A DNA stretch of 64,000 nt from Clavaria fumosa (Eukaryota > Basidiomycota > Agaricomycetes > Agaricales > Clavariaceae). Both the position numbers and the translations under genes were made by a program. Under the pieces are notes generated by a model. It was not told the DNA's origin, did no database searches, and was given only the letters and a program-made list of their open reading frames with translations. The stretch is taken from NCBI GenBank assembly GCA_951802425.1, contig OX637802.1, forward strand, positions 2,418,001 to 2,482,000. The letters are read 5' to 3'. Numbering within the stretch: the first letter of the stretch is position 1; every line of letters starts with the position of its first letter. Shown piece by piece: positions 40,905 through 52,634 of this stretch.

Positions 40905-42452
40905 TCAAACGACCGCACTTAGATTGAACACTTGCTCTCCTTCTTTCTTCATGGCGATCCCCTTCTCTGTGACGATTGCTGTGATGAGCTCCGCTGGCGT
41001 CACGTCGAAGCTCGGGTTGTACACGCTGTCGGGTCCAAGATCAGAAGGCGTCACCTGCACAAGCGCTTGCGCCCTTCGGCCTTGATCGTCCAGGACAAGC
41101 GGGTATATGGCCCCGCGCACAAGACACGCCTCTTCCGCTGGACGATGTTCGATGGGAATGCTACGCGGTCCAACGCAAAGGCATTTAGATGATCTGAGTG
41201 CAGAAATATAGAGTTACACGCGTTACCTGGCGCCATCAGCGATATCAAGGTCCACTGTGCTGATGGGTGCTGCAACGAGGAACGGGATCTTGTGTCGGGC
41301 TGCGAGGACGGCGGCGTTGTATGTCCCTATCTAGAACAAAAATTCGTGTCCTGTTGTCGTCGAATGAAAGAGGAGTTACTTTGTTGGCGGTGTCACCATT
41401 CTTTGCGATCCTGTCCGCACCTACAACTATTGCTAATGGCTCAGCATTGTTCCGCCGTGTCCAATGGAGACATGCTGCACGAACCAACAGCATGGATGTT
41501 ATGATGCTGAAACAACGATCCAACCATGGTATCACATATCATAGTTGATGGAATTTTGAGAGTCTGCAGCTCGAGGGCTGTGAGTCTGCAGATATCAGAA
41601 TTGAGACCTGACATGCAGTACCTGGCCGAAAAAAAACGATGACTTACCTCGAGCCTTGATGGTAAGGAGCTGTCTGAGTGTAATACGCTCTGTCCAACTT
41701 CCCAATTTCATGGAGACGAGTAATAACGCCCAATGCGGTTCCGTATCCCTTAGTAATAAAGAAGAAGATGCGTGTCAGTCTTCAGTATGAATTGCAGAGA
41801 TCATGTAATCAACACGCACGGACGTCGCGAGTGACCCAGTGTTGCACACTGTGAGCACGCGGAGTCGGCCGTCGCCCCCACCCGCCGCGGCGAGCTTGGC
41901 GAGGTGCGCTGCACCCCACTGCGCCATCGCTTTGTTCCTCCCGACGTCCTCCGCCGCAATCAGCCGGCCCTCCGCCACGAGTGCTTGCGCAAGCTCGTGC
42001 GCGCCGTTGTCTATCCCGTTAGCAGCAGCGGCGGTGATAATGGAGTCTAGACGCCGCATTGCCGCTCCCAGGTTCACCGCGGTCGGACGCGCGCTTGTGA
42101 GATGCGCGAGCACCGGGGCGAGGAATTGGCGCAGCGCGTCGACAGACACCAAGATGTCGGGCAACGTCCCTGGCTGTGAGGCCTTAAGTGCGCGTGAAAT
42201 AAGCTGCGCAACTGACAGCGAAGCTAGCGAGGCGATGGCAGGTGCACCACGGATCTAGAACGAATGACAGGGTGTCTGAGTAGGAAACGACGGTTCTGCG
42301 CGTACCTTCATCGACTTGATGGCATCGTGAGCTTCGTCGGGTGTGGATATCTTGATCCACTCTACCGTGTGTGGCAGGAGGAGTTGGTTGACAATCTCGA
42401 TGGTGTCGTCGTCGTCCGCGGTCCTGATAGATGTCAGTGGTGTTTCGGACAT
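40905..42452 (-). CDS. MRI1: Methylthioribose-1-phosphate isomerase (methionine salvage)
   Basis: Multi-exon gene for the MtnA/Mri1 enzyme that converts methylthioribose-1-phosphate to methylthioribulose-1-phosphate in the cytosolic methionine salvage pathway; the family is related to eIF2B alpha. N-terminus: [40 protein letters not shown], then [20 protein letters not shown]. The middle has [20 protein letters not shown] and [15 protein letters not shown] followed by GYGTALGVI. The signature [20 protein letters not shown] is assembled across an intron, then [20 protein letters not shown] and [10 protein letters not shown]. The C-terminus has [20 protein letters not shown] and EKGIA. The active-site Cys of NTGS (CNTGSLA) and the Asp of GADR are present. 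Start chosen at 42452; an in-frame Met lies three codons upstream. Confidence 0.88.
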
Positions 42453-42590
42453 GGTCGTGAGCATACTTGCAGCAAACAGCCGCCAGCCACATTGCCCAAC
42501 CCAAACCGCACACTTCAATCGCACACTTCAACCGCACACTTCAACCGCACACTTCAACCGCGCACTTGAGACAATACTGCACTTGCGACC
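42453..42590. promoter_or_regulatory. Divergent promoter with 13-bp tandem repeats
   Basis: Between MRI1 and a small plus-strand frame lie four exact or near-exact copies of GCACACTTCAACC (42508-42559) and a degenerate fifth. The array occupies almost half of the 138-base promoter. A role as a repeated binding site is inference. Confidence 0.5.
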
Positions 42591-42947
42591 ATGCTTCGCC
42601 GACTCCCTTCCGCTATCCCTCTCAACGGCGAAGATGTAGAAACGATCCTTCGGATAGTGCTCGTGAGGTTCGCACACAGGAAGGGACTCAAGGTGGTGCT
42701 CAACAGGCCGGGGAAGCCCGAAGCGAATCTCAAGGAGGTGGTGGATTTAGGATCCCAGGACTCTGACTCGGGTTCAGATCCAGTCGAAATTCCCCTCGAG
42801 CAGCTCGACGAGGCAGTGCGGGCCGTACGGTACGCAAGGCTCGGATTACCTGGCGAAGGCGGCGCTGGGTCTAACAGTTCGTCCGCCTTTCTTCTGATAG
42901 TAAGGCCAGCATTGACGCATTCACGCTGTTCCACAGTGGCAGGATGA
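42591..42947 (+). CDS. Small hypothetical protein
   Basis: A single open frame of 118 codons starting MLRRLPSAIPLNGEDVETIL, divergent from MRI1 and starting 21 bases after the 13-bp repeat array. The N-terminal half looks like a folded alpha/beta segment (TILRIVLVRFAHRKGLKVVL) and the middle is acidic (SQDSDSGSDPVEIPLEQLDE). An intron donor near 42870 could shorten or alter the tail. I recognise no family. Coding is suggested by position and by amphipathic helix-like composition, but it may be chance. Confidence 0.4.
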   Translation: MLRRLPSAIPLNGEDVETILRIVLVRFAHRKGLKVVLNRPGKPEANLKEVVDLGSQDSDSGSDPVEIPLEQLDEAVRAVRYARLGLPGEGGAGSNSSSAFLLIVRPALTHSRCSTVAG

Positions 42948-43040
42948 GTACATTCACACTACAGTTAACCATCTGTACCAAATCATCTGCATCCAACCCT
43001 CCATTTCACTCAGGTCTATGTTCCAACCATACCCATGTCG

Positions 43041-45322
43041 TCAGTCGTCCAATCCGTAGAATAAAGCCCTGAAACCTATCGAAATATTCATGAAGGAGAA
43101 TGTGGCTTTCAAGAGATAGTATTTACCGTCGAGGTCATGCTGGGCACAGAGCGCGGAGAGTTCTGGTCGTTGCATCATTGTGCATGCCTTCCTCAAGCAT
43201 TCCCATAGCGCGTCAGAAGTGATGTCCCGCTTATAATTGAAACTCGTGAGATCTGGGACATTTTCGCTGTCCTGCAGCACAAGAGCGTCTAGGATATGTC
43301 GAGCTGCTTCTTCATAGCGCTGGTAAAATTTCCGGGGGCTCAGCACAATTCTTGATTATACAAATCAGCTGACTGACATGGAGGTTTATGCACGAGATAC
43401 CGAGGTTGAATCTGGCAAGCATTGGTCATGATCCTAGTCGAGTTTTGAAGCATTTCTATTCCTCACCTCGCACGAATGTAACCCGGATTGAGTTCAAGGG
43501 CCTTGTAATAGTAATGTAAGGCTTCTGTTCCGTTACCACTATTTGCCATCGTTGCGCCGACTCTGTTGTAGAGCAGCCAATCCTAATGCACAATAATTAA
43601 GCCAGCACTCGGCGAGATTGACGGCGAACGGTGAACTGACGTGAGGTCTGATGGCCAACGCGGTACGGAAGCAATCCTGGGCTTTGACGAAGTCCTAGAG
43701 AGGAAACAGCCGTTAGAAAGGGGCCTGGTAGAGAAAGAAAAAAATATCTCGCCTCGTTCGCGTTCAGCAGCACCGCGAGGGCAACCTGTAGGTCAGCGTC
43801 GATAGCACCGCTCGTCTCGCTCCTCGCCATAGAAATCAAGCAGTCAACGAGGCGCTCAATGCGCCCAGCGACCGTCACAGGCTCCGGGCCCGCCTGCGCA
43901 AAGTACGCGCGCGCGGCGTCGCGATACCGCTCGTTGCGCTCGACCCACTCGTTTACCGCTGCACACGTCTCCGTGCGGTCCGAGTCGTTCGTGTATGACA
44001 CCGCAAGCGCGAGCCATGTCGGGAGGTGCGCCGGATCAAGCGCCGCCGCGCGCCTCAGCGCCTGTATCGCTTTGCGCTCCTGCTCGTTCTCTTGCTGCTT
44101 CACCCCAAGTTCGTACCACGCACTCGCGTCCGCTGGGTCTCGCTGCACGGCAGCCTCAAGCTCGAGCACACTCTGGGCAGACCATACGATGAACAGTCGT
44201 GTCAGGCAAGGTATGAAACGGAAAAGCGAGTCACCACGCACCTCCTGCGTAGCCTTCAATCCAGACAAGTGCATGTCGTGGTGCCGGGTTGTGGAGGATT
44301 GAACCGAGAAGTACGGGTTGTTCTGCTGGAACTGGTATTCCGCAACCACGGGCATGATGCCCGCGGCCGTTGCCTCGAATTCATCCCACAGTTCTTGCAG
44401 CGCACCCCACGAGGAAACGTCGCGCAGACGGTCCTCCGTCGTGCGGCGGCTCCAATAGCGAGCGAAGTCTTCATTCTCCTGGCGGAAATAAGCGTCGTTC
44501 GCGTCCTCTGCCTCGAGCTCCTCCAAGCTGACCGCCTCTGCTGAGAGAGCCGCGCTACGCGCCTCTTCCGCTCGGCCGAGCGTAGCGCGGACGCTCTCCA
44601 AGACAGACCCAGACCCAGACGCGTCCGTCCGCAAAGGGGGTACGACGTGCGCCCGCTCCTTCCCCTTCCCCTTCCCCTTGTCCACGTCCACAGCGTGCTC
44701 ACGCTCGACCATCGTGTTACCCTCAACGACGACCTCCCCGTCGCGCAGACGGCGCATGAGCCCGACGAATGCGCTCTCCCGGAATTTGGGGTTCGCCTCC
44801 TCTCGCACGCACTCTACGACGCGTGCGGCGGCGCGCGCGAGCTCGTCCGTTTCGGCAGACGAAGATGATGCCGCCGCTGTTGCTGCGGCCGTCGTGGTCG
44901 CGTCGGCAGCGGAGGGCGAGAGCAGGCTTGTGGGGGTAGGCCACTTCAGCGTGTTCTCCTGCGACTGGAACTCCTTGTCCCATAGCGCCTCTAGATGCAG
45001 TTCAATATAAGTAGGGTTATGAGGAAGAAGGGGAGTCGGCCAGACTCCGCCAAAGAGTGACCCAAATGACTACGCACGATCTGGCAGCGCCTGGTATGCC
45101 GCCTGTATTCCAGGTACCGGCACATGATGCAGGCCATTACTAGGCATCCATGGCTGGTGCACACCGACTGCCAAACGCAATTACAATGATCTCAACGGTT
45201 GCCAAACCAAATAAAAGGAAAAAATCGCAATCACACCTGGTACACCTAAGACGGCAGGCTCCTGTGGTATGTACGTGCCCACACTGGGCATGGGCACATG
45301 AGTGCTGCCCGCCGTGTGTTGT

Positions 45323-45354
<32 letters not shown>

Positions 45355-45984
45355 TTGCTCCCGCTGCTGTTGTTGCTGATGATGCTGCAGAAAATCAGTG
45401 GCCCACGCCGCCGCACCGGCAACAGGCAACGCGGCGCGCAAAACAGAGAGGTCCAGCGGCAGCGCGGCCGTAGATGCTGCACCCGCCATCGGCGCCGCAT
45501 GGGGCGCGAGCACCGGGGCGGCAGCATGGTGGGTGTTGCTCGTGAAGACGCCGGGGCCGCTGGAGGCGAAGAACGCGGCTGCGTCGCGCTCGAAGCTGGC
45601 GGTGCCCGCTTGGGGCGTGCGGAACGTCTGGACCGCGGGGGGTTAAGTTGTTACGTGTGGGGGAATGGGGGGATGCGTGTGCGGGGGTGCATTGGGGTGA
45701 GTGCACACAGTACCGAGACGGAGAGACGAGCGACGGTGGTCAGTTCGGGACGACGACCAAAGCCAGCGAAAGCAACTCACCTCTCGAGACGATACAGTCC
45801 GACCAACCCCAAAGTGGTCCTATCAAGCGCGTCGTTAAACTAGGCGCACGGTGCCCAAAGAGAGTAGACGGCACACCTGTTGCACGCCCCTGTCCTGATC
45901 AAACCGTTTCGCCAGGCCCTGGAGGGGGTTTGAGGGCCCGCAGTCAGCGCCGTTGCCGACGCCTGCAAGCATTGGGAGCGCCAT
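43041..45984 (-). CDS. PEX5: Peroxisomal targeting signal receptor Pex5
   Basis: Multi-exon gene for the cycling PTS1 import receptor of peroxisomes. The start MALPMLAGVGNGADCGPSNP carries the conserved N-terminal cysteine (C15) that is monoubiquitinated for recycling, and continues LQGLAKRFDQDRGVQQ, a Pex5 hallmark. The disordered N-terminal half holds WATDF and WDEFE, candidate Pex14/Pex13-binding WxxxF-type motifs, and a polyglutamine run of about 14 (45315-45355). The C-terminal half is the TPR domain: ASAWYELGVKQQENEQERKA, HLPTWLALAVSYTN, VKAQDCFRTALAIRPHDWLL-like, YNRVGATMANSGN, RARFNLGISCINLH-like. The last exon pair gives LCAQHDLDGFRALFYGLDD after an intron at about 43076-43127. The neighbour on the left is convergent. 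Confidence 0.88.
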
Positions 45985-46400
45985 CGCTATCCGGTCTGTG
46001 TCCTCGTTGTGGTATATAATGGCCAAGGCGCGTATCTCTCCCTACCCAGCTGATCAGTGCCACCACCCTCAGCCGCGGTCACGGTCCCGGTCCCGGCTAC
46101 CCGGTAAAGCCGCCACGCCATCACGCCAATTTGTTTTACCATACCATACAGTAAGGGGAAGGAACGGAGCTTTTTTTTTATAAGGCTGCGGGACATGTGT
46201 TAATCTGACATCGTCGTCCAGGACGACGAAGCAGAGGGAAATACGTGTAAAGCAATAAATACATACAAGAAAGAAAAGAAACCAACAAATTCAAGTGAAA
46301 AAGAAAGGAAGGAAAGTGGGAGGACCTTACCCCAGAGGGAAACAGGTCGGAGGGCAATAAAATAAATCAGACCCCTCTCCGCCAACCGACGGCGTAGGAA
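45985..46400. other. Intergenic region, PEX5 promoter side
   Basis: About 415 bases between the PEX5 start and the end of the C2H2 gene (both minus strand). A TATATA sequence lies at 46013-46018, about 30 bases before the PEX5 start; this close it would serve only a very short leader. CCGGTCCCGGTCCC-like short repeats lie near 46080-46100. No gene seen. Confidence 0.35.
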
Positions 46401-47972
46401 TCATTGTCTGCTATGGTCGCTCTTGCTCTCCCATTCTTCGGGCTCAGCAGGTCGCACGGCGGGCCCGTCGAGCGCACGGATCCGTTCGACAGTCGCCCGG
46501 CAATCAGCGCCACCCTCGGATCGCACTGCAAAACAAGGCGTGCGTCAGACAGGGAGCTGCGCTTGGTCAGCGTAAATCAAACACCCACAGTGTCTCTGTC
46601 AACATAAAACAACTCGCGTGTCAGCACTATGATGTGGAGACAACAAAGCTGACTACATACGTTGAGAGCATCCAGTCGGCTGAAAGGCTTCTTGCAGCCT
46701 TGACATACGTTGGCCTGTGACTTGGAGGCATGAAGGGCTTGATGTCGCCTACAGTTTTGGCAAAAGGTTCAACAGAATATCAGACAAAAGAAAACGGCTA
46801 CGCACTTGCAATCATGCTGCCGCGCGAACCCTTTCTTACACACTTCGCACACGTATGGTCTTTCTTCTGTGTGTGACCGGAGGTGACCTGACAGAATATG
46901 GAAGCAAAAAGGTCAACAAACCAATGATAAGAAAGAGAAAAAAAGCACTCCTACCTCTCAAATTGAATCTCCGTGTAAAGGTGCTTCCACAGCCAGGCAC
47001 AGGGCACACAAAATGAGCCTCGTTTCGTCGCCGGCTCGCGCTTGCCATTTGCGTCGCAGACGTCGTCACCTGCTGTTTCTCCACCTGCAAAATCGGAGGC
47101 AAACGCGGGACACTCGTCGACGGCGCATAGTGATTGCTCCCTACACCAGGTCCTACACCGCCACCACCACCATTAGCAGCAGCAGCAGCGGCGGCGGCAG
47201 CGGCTGCCGCAGCAATGACGCTTGCCGCAGCAGCAGCAGCAACAGCCCCACCGCTCAAGCTCGGGTCTACCTCCGGCGGGACAGACCTCGGGCCATCAAC
47301 CACGACGCCCCCGCCCGCCCCGGCTTGATGCGCCATCTGCGCGTGGTTGTAGAGCTCCGCAGCGTGCGGCGCATGCGGCTGCCCCCCCTTGGCGCGTCGC
47401 CGCGTCGACGGGGTGTGCGACGCTGTCCTCTGCTGCTGTGGCTGAGACTGTGCCGCCTGTCGTGAAGGCGGGGACGGCGACGGCGGCGGCTGCGTCTGCG
47501 AGTGCAGCACCGCGGACTCTACGGGCGGCGGGTACGGGTTCCCCTGCGGGCCAAGGTCGTGCACCGAGTTGTACGACGACGTCGCCGCGGAGTGCGCGTG
47601 GGCGTTCGTCTTCGCGCCCGCCATGGCGGCAGGGACGGCAGTGTTGGCGGGGGTGTGCGTGCCCGCAGGAGAGCTGAGAGTGACGCCGATGTCGCGGACG
47701 CGCGGCCGCTTCGCCTGGGGCATGTGCGGTGGGTCTTCAGAAGCCATCCTTGACGCGGAGTTTGCTGAATAGACGGCAGAAGCAGACGGTGCGGGGGCAG
47801 AGGTAGTGCTACTCCCTGTGGTACTAGCCGAGACGGTGGTGTTGGACGAGGCACCGCTGAGGGGTGCAGAAGAAGGGTCTGGATGGTTGAAAGGACGCTG
47901 GTGGTGGTGGTCGTCGTTGTCGAGAGCAGGATGCACGACAGAACTTGCCCATGAATTTGTGTCGAACGCCAT
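46401..47972 (-). CDS. C2H2 zinc-finger transcription factor with low-complexity N-terminus
   Basis: The first exon (to about 46960) encodes over 300 residues of Ser/Thr/Pro/Gln/Ala-rich sequence, including an alanine run interrupted by SVI (about 47160-47240) and a basic patch (QAKRPRVRDIG). Three C2H2 fingers follow: FVCPVPGCGSTFTRRFNLRG plus HLRSHT; YVCEVCKKGFARQHDCKRH plus QALH; and NVCQGCKKPFSRLDALNRH plus LRSEGGADC, the third ending in Cys. The third finger depends on a 7-nt exon at 46589-46595 (AGACACT) between introns 46596-46660 and 46526-46588; with it the frame continues to ERIRALDGPAVRP and SKSDHSRQ and a stop at 46401-46403. Without it the finger loses its histidine. I do not recognise the orthologue; target genes unknown. 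Confidence 0.75.
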
Positions 47973-48274
47973 GGGAGCAAAAAAGAAAGAGAAGAAAAGC
48001 TGTCTTTGTGTTTTGAGTGTGTGTGTTGTGTGGGTGAGTTGTTGGACAGAACTGTGCTAAGGCTGAGGGGAAGCCGTGTCGGATGTCGGAACTCGGCGGT
48101 CACTACGATGATTATGTAATATTTCCTTTTTATAACCAAACAAAGGCATATACAGCACAGCCCCCTGACAAGGCGGGTGGCTGTCCACTAGTCGATCTCA
48201 ATGGCTGTGCTTCGGCTGTGCTTTTTGCACCATAGTATTATTCCAGTACATTTTGTTGTACAACAACATAGTTA
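47973..48274. other. Intergenic region upstream of C2H2 gene
   Basis: About 300 bases holding the promoter of the C2H2 gene and the 3' flank of the lipase-like gene. The bases before the C2H2 start are pyrimidine-rich on the coding strand (TTTTCTTCTCTTTCTTTTTT-like). No gene seen. Confidence 0.4.
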
Positions 48275-51200
48275 TCATGTCAACACTACATCGCCCCGTG
48301 AATCAAAGATGTGCGAATCCAGCATCCTCCGTCGGCGCATTAATTCAATCTCGCTAATCGTTTGTCCAGCCTTGTTGTTGTTGTTGGGGCCCCCACCTCT
48401 CGATGGCGGCGTCCCACTCCGCGACGACGGCAATGACGATAACAACCGCAGTGCCCGCTCCGGGTCCGGCGACAGCCTCTTCACTGGCAGCATCGACGGC
48501 GACAGCTGCCGCAGCACTCCATTACCCCCCTCCACTTTCTCAGGAGACGATACGCACAGCATCTCCTGGCTGCTGTCATCTCGCAACGTTTCTGACCCCG
48601 ATGAGTTTGTCCGTCCCGCTTTCCCTCCAGTAGCAGCGCCCACGATGCCCACACCAGGAACACCACCACTGCCACCATTTCCAGCACTTCCACCGCCACC
48701 CCGCACCGTCGAAAAGTCCGGAACCACCTCTTCCGATCCTTCCCGCCGTCGCGTCTTGCGAGGAACAAACGTCAGCACGTCATCCGTCTCCGTCTCCGAC
48801 TGCGTCGTCGTGTAATAATCCGGCTGCTGCGCCACCATCGGCCGTCTCCTCCCCGCTCCCGCTCCCGTCCCCGCTCCTCTCACCTCACACCCCCCTACGC
48901 CGGACACACCCCGCGGTGGCGACGTCCGCCTCCCAAACACATCGCGACTCCCATGTTTCTCAAACGCGTCCGCGATCAGCTCCCCAAGCTCCTCCACCGC
49001 TGCCCTCGCCTCCGCCATCAGCGCCGTCATCTGCAAGTATCCGTGGCTCCAGTCCGAGAACAAGACCATCTGCACCCAGTCGTCCTCGCCTTCCCGCTCC
49101 AGCCTTGCACGCTCCCGGCGCAGCGCAGCCAGACGGGGTCCATCCAGTGTGCTCGAGCCTGATGCGCTCACAGCGCTCATTCGCAGACTCTCCCCCACCC
49201 TCGGCGACGGCGGGCTGCGTCTATCACTGACACCGGCCAGCAGCTCGTCGAGCTCCAACTTCCGCGCACGCTTCGCCTCGCGCACCTTCCCCGCAAAGAT
49301 CACTGTGTCGTCCACCAGCGGGTCCTTCTCCCCGCACTGCATGTACATCGGAGGGAACTGCGCGAGCAGGTGGCTCGGCGCTAGGATCGGCGAGAGGTGG
49401 TAGTCCGTCATGAAGTCGGGGTCCCGGTGCGGGCCGATGTACAGTATCGCCATGGCGCGCATCTACAAAGCGCGGATTATCAGTCAGCTGCAGAAGCAGA
49501 GAAAGGGTAAAAGCTTGCGTACCATCGTAGGCGAGATGATCCGGTCAGAGAAGTACCCCGCCCGACTTGTCATTGTCAACCGCGTCCCAAGGCTGTTCCG
49601 AGCCTGGCCTGTGCGTGCCCTCAAGTCCGCCTCCGCCACCGCCTGTGAGAGCTCCAGCTGCTGGCGCTCCAACGCCGACTGCGTCCGCGGCACACCCCCG
49701 ACACTCATGCCCCCGCACCCACTCTCCGCCCCGCGGTGGGCCCCAAACTTGGCACGGCGCCGCGCCAGCGACGAGTGTGAATACAGAGACTTGATGCGTG
49801 CGCCCACAGGCCGGTCTTGCTCCCTCAAATGCGCAAAATCCGCTTGGTTCTCGTCGTCGTCGTCGTAATACTCGTCATCGCTCTCTGAGCCCGACACCCC
49901 CGCAAACTCGTCGCCCATGCCACCCCCAGAAGCCCGGCGCATCAGGTCCTGCGGCGAGCGCACGTACGCCGTGACGCCCATCACGTTGCTTGTCGAATGG
50001 CGCGTGCGTAACAACGGGCTCGCCGCTGTAGACGCGGACGACTCGCGCGGCACCTCGCCGCTCGCGAAGCCCGTGATGACAGCTTCTTTCCAGGAGCGCC
50101 GCCGCTCTGGTGCGGCGCTGGCCATGCTGAGCGGGCTCACGTGGCTCAGATGGTCTTTGGACTGGCGCAACTCGCGCACGCACGACAGCTGCCCCGAGGA
50201 CGCCTCCGAGCGTAGCACGCGCAAGTTTGACGGCGTCATCCATGAAGTCAGATTGAAGTCGAGGCAGGCGTAGTTGAGCATGAGCGCGACGGGGAGCGGG
50301 TACGCCGGTGCGTGCTCAAGGCCGAGCGGGTGGGATGGAGTGGGTTTACCCCCCGACTCGAGTATCTTGATTACCACGCTAACGACGAGCATCGCACCCC
50401 TATGAGAAGACGGTTTAGATATGGGTGAGAGCAGTGACAGTTTGAGACGCACGCAGAGTCACCGGACATGATGATGTTGAGCTTGCGCCCGGACATGCCG
50501 ATTGCCCTGCCAGCCGACTCAACCAGGATTCGGTACAAGTCAAATGCCTCGTCAATGGAAAATGGATAGGGATCTGAAAAAGGGTCGAGGTTCAGGAATC
50601 AAGTATGGGACATAAAGCCTGCAGGACAACACACATTCTGGTGCTTTGCCGTAATCCAAGGAAATAATGGGTCTGCGAGTCTTGATGGCCCATGTGCGGA
50701 GACGTTCTTCGTGGTGTTCAGGGGACATGGCGACAAATCCGCCCCCGGGGATGTCAAATATAAGATCTGTAGCTTTATAGAGCTGTTCTTGGGGAAAGGC
50801 AAAAAACAAATATGCAGTGATGGGTCTCCGGTAGGGAGAGGATCTGGGTCGTGCAAGATGAATTTTGTGTCGTACGGGAACGGATGGAAGATGCAGAATG
50901 AAACGCAACTAAATTGTCCAATGAGAGAGATGTGTAAAAAAAGTAAGGGATACGCATACATAAGGATTGGTAGTCTTCTCCCAGGTCGTACGCAATAACT
51001 CGACGGTGGGGACCGCGCGGAATCGACGCAGCTGAGGAAAGTAGGTCAATGAGAATGACAAAACAGCCACACAACACCGTAAGGCTTACCGTTTCGTCGG
51101 CCGCATTCGCGTACACGATGTAGTACGCGGAAAACAAGATGGAGCAAAAATCACGAAGCCATTTAGGCCGTATGGACATGGCAGTAGCAAAGCCAGCGTC

Positions 51201-51725
51201 GAGGCCTGTGATGATCCATGTGGCGCGGTAATACGAACGAGAATACTACACAGCGATGACAAATCAGACTATCGGTGAGAATTAATGGCTCACAAGATTA
51301 GCGAGGGGTTCAGGCGCTGTCAGGGGGAGGGGAGATCAACGTGGGGATGTGTGGTAATGCTGGGACGACTCACCGCCAAGTCCTAGAATCTTGTCCAAGT
51401 TCCGGGACGCATATATGATGGTCAGGGTGCTGACGATGATTTGCCACGGTGTGAAACGTTCTGCGGGATGGGTATGAGTGAGCCAAAAGGTGCAAAGAAG
51501 CACGGAGCAAGACAACACACGAAGGGACTTATTGAGCCGCCTGAGGCCCAGGAAACGAGGAGCGCGTGGATCACCACGAGCGATGCGCCAGATCCAGAAG
51601 GAGACGACTAGGAAGACCTAAGGAACGGATCAGCGGGGGCAGATGGAATGAATGGTAGAGTAAGAATAGGATACCTGAGTTCGCTTCCAAGACGAGCTTG
51701 GACGACCGAGTATGTGGTCTATCAT
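48275..51725 (-). CDS. Hormone-sensitive-lipase-like alpha/beta hydrolase, membrane-anchored
   Basis: Large multi-exon gene for an alpha/beta-hydrolase-3 (HSL-type) esterase or lipase. The start MIDHILGRPSSSWKRTQ is followed by hydrophobic segments (VFLVVSFWIWRIA and FTPWQIIVSTLTIIYASRN) that suggest membrane anchoring. The HSL oxyanion motif is DIPGGGFVAMSPEHHEERL, the nucleophile motif MSGDSAGAM (joined across an intron near 50400-50456), and the other triad members CGEKDPLVDD and SDWSHGYLQM. Between nucleophile and acid lies an insertion of about 260 residues that is serine/arginine-rich with an acidic run (SDDEYYDDDDE). After the catalytic His a disordered tail of about 300 residues follows, rich in S, G, P and R. 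Substrate is not predictable; sterol esters or acylglycerols are typical of the family. Confidence 0.8.
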
Positions 51726-52634
51726 GGTGGTTGTGGTGGTTGTGGTGGAGTGAGTGGATTAAATGTAAGACACGACATTGCCAATGCGCGGTCGAGTCCA
51801 CAACGGAGTAACCAGCGCAGACATGTGATTTTCGGAGCTAATCCTGAGAATATATTACCATTTATAGTAATATCATCACGAGACACACTGATCTCATATA
51901 ATGGAACTGTCGCTAACCAGTCCCTAGGCTATCTCAGTATCGATATCAATACCAGACTTTTGAATGGTCGGCCTCCGAGCGCTTGGGACGACTCCTCATA
52001 TCCATACAACGGCTTGACCCTCAAAGAAATACCCGATCGGCCATTTGCACCCGTCAGGGGGCTCAGAGTCCCCTTGACTCCTCTCAGCACGAAACCTGCG
52101 TTTGGGAGCGTGTGCTGAATTGCACCCATATTTGACATCGAATTTGCTGTATTTACCCGACGAGGTGCAGCCCAGGCGCGGAGATGAAACAGAAATGTTG
52201 CCAAGGTCATCGGGGTTGCTTGTAGGCAATTTCAAATTTTCAATACCACTCATCGTCAAACACATGCTCTACGTAAAGTAAGAGTTATATCCCACAGGCC
52301 AAGTGTTCCCTACCAGCGACGTCTGTTTGAACTGCCTATCCTAGCATTACTAAACCACTCACCCCCTTGGCAACTACTATGGTCGGTGATTCTGATCCAG
52401 GCCATTTGTGCCTCACGTTGACCATTGAATACCTATTCAATACCTGTCCCTCTGATCCACCATCTGGAGGCTTGCAGACAGAGAAATATCGTCATATGCC
52501 TTTTTGGCCCTCTTATCAGCGCTTCTCACTGGCATTTGCCGCTTACCCCACCATGCGGTACAATGCTTTGATGGGACTTGCACTCTCAGGTTGTCGCCAG
52601 AATACCCACAGGGAACGACTTGAGGATGTCGGGA
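51726..52634. other. Intergenic region between lipase-like gene and BTB copy D
   Basis: About 900 bases. It contains the lipase promoter near 51726 (a GGTTGTGGTGG repeat) and an AT-rich stretch at 51840-51930. Open frames of 80-150 codons exist on both strands but show no family resemblance. A plus-strand frame at 52367-52690 overlaps the BTB D start and has no support. Confidence 0.4.
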
